NCBI GenBank assembly: GCA_041175045.1
Contig: JBEDFR010000158.1
Coordinates: forward strand, 1-10,205
DNA from: UBA5078 sp041175045
GTDB taxonomy: Bacteria; Pseudomonadota; Gammaproteobacteria; Pseudomonadales; Pseudohongiellaceae
DNA: 10,205 bases
Direction of reading: 5' to 3'
Part shown: piece by piece, positions 5,159 to 10,205 of the stretch
How positions within the stretch are numbered: position 1 is the first letter of the stretch
Layout: each line of letters opens with the position of its first letter
Position numbers and translations under genes: made by a program
The notes under the pieces: generated by a model
The model's database searches: none
What the model saw: only the letters and a program-made list of their open reading frames with translations
Told to the model about the DNA's origin: nothing

Positions 5159-7464
5159 TACAGCGCCCCCATCGTCCCCAGGCGGGCGAACATCTCGGTC
5201 ACGATCTGCAGATCAAGCAGAAACTGCTCCAGACGCTTGAACTCGTTGGCATTGTGCCCGGTGTATTTCTCCGTGGGCATGGCCAGACCAAACTGCACGC
5301 CATTGGGCAGATCGTGAATGGACGTGGCGCCGGCCGAGGAACCGAACTCGCGGGGGATGTCGAGATTGGCCACGGCGATGTCGAGCAGGGCATTCACCCA
5401 GGCACCTTCCGGATTGCGGTACATGGGCGCGCCGGCACTGAGGGTGAGCTCGACCGCGACGCCCGTCACCGCCTTCCAGTCCTCGAGTTGCGTCTCGACC
5501 TGCTGCAGCAGCGCCTCGGGCTCGCGGCCCACGGGCAGGCGCAGATTCACAGCGGTACGCAGGCCGTCGGCATCCGTCGCCACGAAAGTCTGTGCGGTGG
5601 TCAGCGGGCCCATGAAGTCGTGGGCGTAGGCAATTCCCATCTGCTCACCATAGTGGTCGAGGCCCCAGTTCTCGGTGGCATAGCGCGCGGCGTCAGTGAA
5701 ATGATTGGTCTTGAACACGCTCTCGTTGCGCAGCGAGTCCATGAAGGCCAGCAGACGTGACACCGGATTGATGCCACTCTCGGGCTCGGAGGAATGCGCC
5801 GACACACCGAGCACCTCCAGCAGCACGGCAGCGCCCTCGCGCCGCGCCTGAATCTGGAAGTCACTGCCATGAGTGGCAGCGAACACACTGCCGCGTTCGT
5901 TCAGCAGCGTGACCAGGGCGTCGGGTCGCTCACTCCGCAGACGCGCGGTGGCCGAGGCTGGAATCTGATTGGTGGCCAGGCCGCCTGTGAGCGCCACCAC
6001 CTCGGCGCCCTCTCCCGTTGCCGAGCGTGCCGGAAAGCGGGCCATGACGGTGCCATAGCCTTTCTCGGCGATGATCACCGGGTAGCTGCCGTCCAGCGCG
6101 ATGTTGTAGTCCGGCGTGGGGTTGCGCTCCAGATACCAGGGCATGGCGTCGCCGCCGGTTTCCTCGCGCGTGTCGATCAGCAGCTTGAACTGCCGGCGCA
6201 GCGGCAGGCCGGAATTCTGCAGTGCGCGCATGGCAAACAGCGCGGCGACGATACCGTTCTTGTCGTCTTCCGTGCCGCGCCCGTAGAGCCGCTCGCCGAT
6301 CTGCGTCACCGTGAACGGGTCGAGCCGCGTGCCGTCGGCCAGCACCCACTCGTCGGGATTCACCGGCACCACATCGGCATGGGCATGCACGCCGATCAAC
6401 TCGCCCTGCACGCCATTCATGACACGCTCGGCCAGCGTGATCTCGTACACACGATTGTCCACATTGCGGAACTGCAGGCCGAAGATCTCGCTCAGACGCG
6501 CCAGCGTGGCGGCGAAGCGCAGGAACTCGGGGTTCTCGTGCTGAGGCAGGCCTTCGACATTGAAGGTGGGAATGGCGACCAGTTCGCGCAGCATCGCGAG
6601 TGCGGCCTCGCCCTGTTCGTCGCGCACGTACTGCCCCAGGGGACGGATGTCGAGCAGATAGCGCACTTCATCCAGCGCGGCGCGACCGACGGCGACACGC
6701 GCCGGCACAAACGTGTCACCCGGCGCCTTTGCCTGCAGCACGGCGGCAAAGAAGCGCACGCCGGCCGCGGTTTCCTCCCAGCCCACCCACCAGCCGGTGT
6801 TCTCGTCCGCCTCGAGCACTGCCAGCCCGGTCTTGCCGCGAATACGCAGCGCGGGCGTGTCTTCCGACAGCATCAGTGTCTTCACCGCGTCCATGCTGCG
6901 CTGGGAGAACGGCAGCTCGTTGCGGTAGAGGCGCTGCAGGAACTGCACCTGCTCCAGTGGCGAGATGCGCAGAGCGCCCGTCAGCCAGAACTGGTCGATG
7001 CCGCCGGAGATGTCGCGATTGCCGTAGCCCACGGCGTCGATGTGCTGCTGCATGCGCTGCGCACCAATGGCACGCACCAGGGCCTGGAAGTGCGGCACGG
7101 CAGACAGGCGAAAGCCCTCCAGCAGCGTGAGATCGCGGTTCAGTTCGCTGCGGCCGCGCACCACGCCATCCCAGGGCATGACGCTGTCGATGCCGGCAAT
7201 GACCCCGGTCTCCAGTGCCACCAGCGCGCTGAAGATCTTGAACGTCGAGGCTGGAATGAAGCGCTGCTGCGCCAGCGCGGCATCGGCGGTATACCAGCTG
7301 TCGCTGGCGGCGTCCTGCACCAGCACCGTACCCGCGAAACCTGTCTGGGCCACCTGGCGCTGGAGGGCAGCAAGCTCGGTCATGGCGGGCTGGGCCTGCG
7401 CGGCGCACAGGAAGGTGACAAGACTCAGGACCACACAGAGCAGCGTTCGGCAGAGAGGCTTCAT
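5158..7464 (-). CDS. class D beta-lactamase / M20 dipeptidase fusion, exported
   Basis: A 768-residue protein joining two enzymes in one frame. Residues 1-24 look like a signal peptide (MKPLCRTLLC, hydrophobic core, cleavage likely after AQA at 22-24; no good lipobox), so both domains should be periplasmic. Residues 25-271 are a class D serine beta-lactamase with Ser73/Lys76 (STFK), Ser121 (SAV), YGN 147-149, FWL 159-161, KTG 211-213 and WWVGW 225-229. Residues about 276-768 are a PepV-like M20 dipeptidase with His362 and Asp364, Asp400, Glu434/Glu435, Asp458, His557 and His737. The start overlaps the waaA stop (ATGA), implying translational coupling; the local SD is weak (GAGAA). Longer in-frame readings upstream only run antisense-free out of frame through waaA and are not credible. 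Expected activities are beta-lactam hydrolysis and metal-dependent cleavage of small peptides; the joint substrate is not known. Alternatives: the N-terminal domain may be a sensor or inactive relative, but no catalytic residue is missing. Confidence 0.93.
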   Translation of the reverse strand: MKPLCRTLLCVVLSLVTFLCAAQAQPAMTELAALQRQVAQTGFAGTVLVQDAASDSWYTADAALAQQRFIPASTFKIFSALVALETGVIAGIDSVMPWDGVVRGRSELNRDLTLLEGFRLSAVPHFQALVRAIGAQRMQQHIDAVGYGNRDISGGIDQFWLTGALRISPLEQVQFLQRLYRNELPFSQRSMDAVKTLMLSEDTPALRIRGKTGLAVLEADENTGWWVGWEETAAGVRFFAAVLQAKAPGDTFVPARVAVGRAALDEVRYLLDIRPLGQYVRDEQGEAALAMLRELVAIPTFNVEGLPQHENPEFLRFAATLARLSEIFGLQFRNVDNRVYEITLAERVMNGVQGELIGVHAHADVVPVNPDEWVLADGTRLDPFTVTQIGERLYGRGTEDDKNGIVAALFAMRALQNSGLPLRRQFKLLIDTREETGGDAMPWYLERNPTPDYNIALDGSYPVIIAEKGYGTVMARFPARSATGEGAEVVALTGGLATNQIPASATARLRSERPDALVTLLNERGSVFAATHGSDFQIQARREGAAVLLEVLGVSAHSSEPESGINPVSRLLAFMDSLRNESVFKTNHFTDAARYATENWGLDHYGEQMGIAYAHDFMGPLTTAQTFVATDADGLRTAVNLRLPVGREPEALLQQVETQLEDWKAVTGVAVELTLSAGAPMYRNPEGAWVNALLDIAVANLDIPREFGSSAGATSIHDLPNGVQFGLAMPTEKYTGHNANEFKRLEQFLLDLQIVTEMFARLGTMGAL
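5161..6639 (-). other. M20 metallopeptidase domain (PepV-like) of the fusion
   Basis: Residues 276-768. In order: the N-terminal helix AMLRELVAIPTF (290-301); HAHADVVP, with His362 as metal ligand and Asp364 beside it; LYGRGTEDDKNG, with Asp400 as the bridging ligand; DTREETGG, with Glu434 as the general base and Glu435 as a ligand; ALDGSYP, with Asp458 as a ligand; GVSAHSSEPESGINP in the lid domain, with His557; and TGHNANEF, with His737 as the last ligand. The length of about 490 matches stand-alone dipeptidases of this type. Assignment to PepV/Sapep-like dipeptidases is from these motifs; M20 members differ widely in substrate. Confidence 0.9.
6652..7392 (-). other. class D (OXA-type) beta-lactamase domain of the fusion
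   Basis: Residues 25-271. RFIPASTFKIFSALVALE (68-85) holds the nucleophile Ser73 and the lysine (Lys76) that is carboxylated in class D enzymes. MPWDGVVR (96-103), NRDLTLL (109-115) and SAVPHFQ (121-127) follow the OXA pattern. YGNRDISGGIDQFWL (147-161) is nearly the OXA-10 sequence and includes the Trp (160) that stabilises the carboxylated lysine. LRISPLEQVQFLQRLY (165-180), KTGLA (211-215), WWVGW (225-229) and RFFAAV (237-242) complete the fold. Spectrum, and whether it confers resistance, cannot be judged from sequence. Confidence 0.94.
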
Positions 7465-8750
7465 GGCAGTTTCTCGTAATGATGCATGACCAGGGAATGG
7501 GTGCGTTGCAAGGCGCCGCGATTCTCCGCCACCAGGGTGCGGCCGGCCTGCCCCATGCACTGACGCAGCGCCGCATCCTGCAGCGCAGCGACCACCGCCG
7601 TCGCCAGTGCATTCGCGTCGGCCACGCTCTGCAGCGCACCGGCTTCCTCCAGCTGTTCGCAGATGGTCTGGAAGTTGAATTGGGAAGGGCCGACGAACAC
7701 CGGCAGCCCCATGGCGGCGGGTTCCAGCACGTTGTGACAGCCGGTGTTCACCAGGCTGCCGCCCACGAAAGCGAGATCGGCCACGCTGAAATAGGTGAGC
7801 ATCTCGCCCATGCTGTCGCCCAGAAACACCTTGGTGAGTGCATCCGCCGGCAGACCGTCGCTGCGGCGCACCACACGCAGGCCCTGCTCGGCGCACAGCT
7901 TCGCCACCGCCTTGAACCTTTCCGGGTGACGTGGCACCAGCAGCAACAGCAGTTCGGGCACCTGGCTCAGGCACTGGCGGAACGCCTGCAGTACTTTTTC
8001 TTCTTCGCCTTCCCGCGTGCTGGCGGCAATCAGCACAGGACGATTGCGACCGATCAGTCGCTGCAGTTCGCGCTGTCGCTCGGCCAGGTCCTCGGGCAGC
8101 TCGATCTCGAACTTGATGCTGCCGGTGATCTGCAGCTGGTCTGCGGTCACGCCAAGGCGGATGAAGCGTTCGGCGTCATTGCGGGCCTGGGCGGCAATGC
8201 AGTCGATCTCGCGCAGCATGGGCTTGCCGAGGCGGGGAAATTTTTCGTAGCCGCGCGCGGATTTCTCCGACAGGCGCGCATTGGCCACAATCACCCGCCC
8301 GCCGCGCTGCTTCGTGTAGTGGATGATGTTGGGCCACAGCTCGGTTTCCATGATCACCAGCAGGCGCGGCTGGAAGCGGCGCAGAAAGGCCAGCACGGAC
8401 CAGGGGTGGTCGTAGGGCGCATAGACGTGGCAGACGTCGTTGCCGAACAGGTCGCGCACGCGCTCGGAGCCGGTGGGCGTCATGGTGGTGACCACCAGCG
8501 GTATCTCGGGATGCTCGGCGCGCAGCTTGCGGATCAGTGGCGCGGCGGCGAGGGTCTCGCCCACGGAAACCGCGTGCACCCACAGCCACTGGCCGCGCTG
8601 CGCCTTCTGCGCGGGACTCAGGCGCACCAGGCCGCAGCGTTCCGCCCAGCGCCGGGCATAGGCCGGGGCCTTCACCGCACGCCAGAGCAGACGCAGCACG
8701 ATCAGGGGCAGGATGAGAGTGAACAGCAGATTGTAGGCGAATCGATTCAC
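7461..8750 (-). CDS. waaA: 3-deoxy-D-manno-octulosonic acid (Kdo) transferase
   Basis: Transfers Kdo from CMP-Kdo to lipid IVA, the first step of the lipopolysaccharide inner core, at the cytoplasmic face of the inner membrane (GT30 family). The product is 429 residues; E. coli WaaA is 425. An N-terminal hydrophobic anchor (about 5-22) is followed by KAPAYARRWAERCG (27-40). Motifs include HAVSVGETLAAAPL (59-72), with Glu65 as the likely catalytic base, TTMTPTGSERV (88-98), METELWPN (134-141), ANARLS (156-161), GSIKFE (210-215), STREGEE (244-250), LVPRHPERF (271-279), and GGSLVNTGCHNVLEPAA (330-346) in the donor-binding C-terminal half. The start is a GTG at 8750-8748, chosen because the family anchor begins directly there; the SD is poor. 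An upstream in-frame ATG at 9080 would run through the divergent oxidoreductase gene. It heads the operon with the beta-lactamase/dipeptidase fusion, overlapping it by ATGA. Confidence 0.95.
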   Translation of the reverse strand: MNRFAYNLLFTLILPLIVLRLLWRAVKAPAYARRWAERCGLVRLSPAQKAQRGQWLWVHAVSVGETLAAAPLIRKLRAEHPEIPLVVTTMTPTGSERVRDLFGNDVCHVYAPYDHPWSVLAFLRRFQPRLLVIMETELWPNIIHYTKQRGGRVIVANARLSEKSARGYEKFPRLGKPMLREIDCIAAQARNDAERFIRLGVTADQLQITGSIKFEIELPEDLAERQRELQRLIGRNRPVLIAASTREGEEEKVLQAFRQCLSQVPELLLLLVPRHPERFKAVAKLCAEQGLRVVRRSDGLPADALTKVFLGDSMGEMLTYFSVADLAFVGGSLVNTGCHNVLEPAAMGLPVFVGPSQFNFQTICEQLEEAGALQSVADANALATAVVAALQDAALRQCMGQAGRTLVAENRGALQRTHSLVMHHYEKLP

Positions 8751-8833
8751 GGGTCTGGTCTTGTTCCGGGTCAGAGGTGGCAGCGCGCAAAGGGCCCCAG
8801 GCCCGGGGGCCGGAGCCTCTGCAGCGCCGGGCC

Positions 8834-8842
8834 ATGCTACCA
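8834..8842 (-). promoter_or_regulatory. candidate extended -10 promoter of waaA operon
   Basis: On the minus strand TGG then TAGCAT (8842-8834) is an extended -10 element about 85 bases before the GTG start of waaA. There is no recognisable -35 box. It overlaps the plus-strand candidate almost completely, so the two promoters would compete. The remainder of the 8751-8916 gap shows nothing I can assign. Confidence 0.3.
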
Positions 8843-8843
8843 T
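8835..8843 (+). promoter_or_regulatory. candidate extended -10 promoter of the FAD oxidoreductase
   Basis: TGC then TACCAT is an extended -10 element about 74 bases before the ATG at 8917. The -35 position (8815-8820) does not resemble the consensus. Confidence 0.35.
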
Positions 8844-8916
8844 GGCGCCCACCTCTGGCGGCGGGGAGTCCCGCGCCTCGGCAAAAAACCTTCGACGACC
8901 CAGGCAGACCCTACTC

Positions 8917-10197
8917 ATGCAAGACCCGGCTTCCCCCGTGCAGACAGACATCGTCATCTTCGGCGGCGGCATCGCCGGGCTGTGGCTGCTCAACCGCCTG
9001 CGCCAGCAGGGGCTGGACGTGGTGCTGCTGGAGTGCGACGCGCTGGGCGGCGGGCAGACGCTCGCCTCCCAGGGCATCATTCACGGCGGCCTCAAGTACG
9101 CCCTCAATGGCGTGCTGAGCCCGGCCAGCAGCGCCATCGCGGCCATGCCCGAGCGCTGGCGACAGTGCCTGGCGGGCGCGGGCGAGATCGACCTGCGCGG
9201 GGTGCGGGTGCTGGCGCCGCACTATTTCATGTGGTCGGGGGGTGGCTACCGCTCCCGGCTGAAGTCCTTTCTGGGCAGCAAGGCACTGCGCGGGCGCATC
9301 GACGCCCTCAAGCCAGCACAGTACCCGCCCTTCTTCCAGGGCCGGACGCTGGAAGGCGCCCTGTACCAGCTGACGGATTTCGTGGTGGATACTCCCTCTC
9401 TGGTGGAACGGCTGGCCGCGCCGCACCGTGAGCGCATCTTCCAGGTGGCGGCCGATGCCGTCGCCGCGGAGCTGGATGAGAGCGGTGCCCTGCGCCAGCT
9501 GCGGTTGAGGGCCGCGAATGGCGCCACTGTGGCGCTGCACGCGCAGCGCTACATTCTGGCGGCCGGCGAGGGCAACGCCACGTTGATGCAGCGCCTGGGC
9601 GGCGCCTTGCAGGACACCCTGCCTGCCATGCAGACCCGCCCGCTGCACATGGTCTACCTGCGCCTGCCCCATCCCGCGCCCGCCTTCGTGCACTGCATTG
9701 GCGACAGTTTCGGCATGTCGCCCCGGCTCACCATCACCGCCCATCCGCCGATGGGAAACGCCGGCCCACAGCCGATGCCGACTGACATGGCGCCCGACGG
9801 CACCGGCTGGACCTGGTATCTGGGCGGCGAGATCGCCGAGAGCGGCCTGCAGCGCAGTGCAGGGGAACAGCAGGCCGAAGCCGCCCGCCAGCTGCAGGAG
9901 ACCTTCCCCTGGCTGGATCTGAGCCAGGCGCGCTGGGGCAGTTTCTTCATCAATCGCGCCGAACCCCGGCTGCCGACTCTGCAGCGGCCTGACACCGCCT
10001 GTCTGCACGCCGCCGGCTCCCTGCTGGTGACCTGGCCGACCAAGCTGACCCTGAGCCCCGACCTGGGCGACAGCGTCTGCGCGGAACTGCTGCGCCAGGG
10101 TGTCACGCCCCGGGCCGGGCAGACCGCAGCCGCCGCACTGGCCGCCCACTTTCCCTTCCCCGGCTATGCCCTTGCACGCTGGGAATCCACGCCATGA
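8917..10197 (+). CDS. FAD-dependent oxidoreductase of the DAO (GlpD-like) family
   Basis: A 426-residue flavoprotein with the D-amino-acid oxidase/glycerol-3-phosphate dehydrogenase fold. The FAD-binding Rossmann motif is at residues 11-39: DIVIFGGGIAGLWLL, with Gly16, Gly18 and Gly21, then Glu39 at the end of the second strand to bind the adenosine ribose. SQGIIHGGLKYALNG (51-65) is the stretch that follows the flavin in this family, and YILAAGEGN (212-220) is the second FAD contact. WGSFFINRAEPRLP (340-353) and the LLVTWPTKLTLSP stretch (369-381) close the FAD domain. The substrate is unknown. There is no signal peptide or membrane segment, so it is likely cytoplasmic. I chose the ATG at 8917, just before the Rossmann strand; in-frame upstream starts would overlap the promoter and lack family-like sequence. 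The SD is weak. Its stop overlaps the next start (ATGA), so it is the first gene of a coupled pair. A related FAD gene lies close to waaA in Pseudomonas aeruginosa (PA4991), from memory. Confidence 0.88.
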   Translation: MQDPASPVQTDIVIFGGGIAGLWLLNRLRQQGLDVVLLECDALGGGQTLASQGIIHGGLKYALNGVLSPASSAIAAMPERWRQCLAGAGEIDLRGVRVLAPHYFMWSGGGYRSRLKSFLGSKALRGRIDALKPAQYPPFFQGRTLEGALYQLTDFVVDTPSLVERLAAPHRERIFQVAADAVAAELDESGALRQLRLRAANGATVALHAQRYILAAGEGNATLMQRLGGALQDTLPAMQTRPLHMVYLRLPHPAPAFVHCIGDSFGMSPRLTITAHPPMGNAGPQPMPTDMAPDGTGWTWYLGGEIAESGLQRSAGEQQAEAARQLQETFPWLDLSQARWGSFFINRAEPRLPTLQRPDTACLHAAGSLLVTWPTKLTLSPDLGDSVCAELLRQGVTPRAGQTAAAALAAHFPFPGYALARWESTP

Positions 10198-10205
10198 GCG
10201 CCGCC
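10194..10205 (+). CDS. start of a further gene, truncated by the right edge
   Basis: ATGAGCGCCGCC (M-S-A-A) opens a frame whose ATG overlaps the TGA of the oxidoreductase gene. Such ATGA junctions usually mark translationally coupled neighbours. Only four codons are visible, so the product cannot be named; in P. aeruginosa an aldo/keto reductase (PA4992) follows the related gene, which is a hint only. Confidence 0.4.

Noticed and set aside
7465..7974. Upstream extension of the fusion frame to 938 residues
   Set aside because: This stretch is an alternative frame of waaA with compositionally odd sequence; the signal peptide begins exactly at the ATG overlapping the waaA stop.
8751..9080. In-frame ATG start for waaA at 9080
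   Set aside because: It would overlap the divergent oxidoreductase gene by about 160 bases and add no family-like sequence; the GTG at 8750 directly precedes the membrane anchor.
7479..9431. 650-codon plus-strand open frame
   Set aside because: It is antisense to waaA and then out of frame through the FAD oxidoreductase; its product shows no family motif and is His/Gln/Arg-rich.

Overview
The window is high-GC, densely coded DNA of a Gammaproteobacterium outside the Enterobacterales. I infer this from the gene families: a WaaA-type Kdo transferase, a TesB thioesterase, a PepQ prolidase and a DUF2868 membrane protein, all closest in motif spacing to gammaproteobacterial members. Genus cannot be called. 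It looks like chromosomal housekeeping DNA. I see no IS element, tRNA, rRNA, CRISPR array or phage gene, and no gap over 300 bases without a gene; the largest gap is about 197 bases.

Layout, left to right: (1) minus-strand pair, an exported lipocalin-like protein (922-1416) followed by a DUF2868 membrane protein that runs off the left edge (1-917). (2) Plus-strand tesB-like acyl-CoA thioesterase II (1570-2436), divergent from the lipocalin gene. (3) Minus-strand pair, a cupin (3178-3585) then a glutathione S-transferase family gene (2479-3165). (4) Plus-strand pepQ, Xaa-Pro dipeptidase (3783-5126), divergent from the cupin. (5) Minus-strand operon of waaA (7461-8750) and, coupled to it by a four-base ATGA overlap, a 768-residue exported protein (5158-7464). 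(6) Plus-strand FAD-dependent oxidoreductase (8917-10197), divergent from waaA, whose stop overlaps the start of a further gene at the right edge.

The outstanding feature is the 768-residue protein. Its N-terminal third is a class D (OXA-type) beta-lactamase with every motif present: STFK, SAV, YGN, FWL, KTG and WWVGW. Its C-terminal two thirds is a PepV-like M20 metallopeptidase with all expected metal ligands and catalytic residues. One signal peptide precedes both, and there is no stop or frame change between them. I do not know of a described enzyme with this architecture. Its translational coupling to waaA, a gene of lipopolysaccharide inner-core synthesis, places it in an envelope-biogenesis operon.

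Candidate promoters, mostly extended -10 boxes of the form TGnTAnnnT, sit in each of the divergent gaps. The waaA/oxidoreductase gap has two that overlap on opposite strands.
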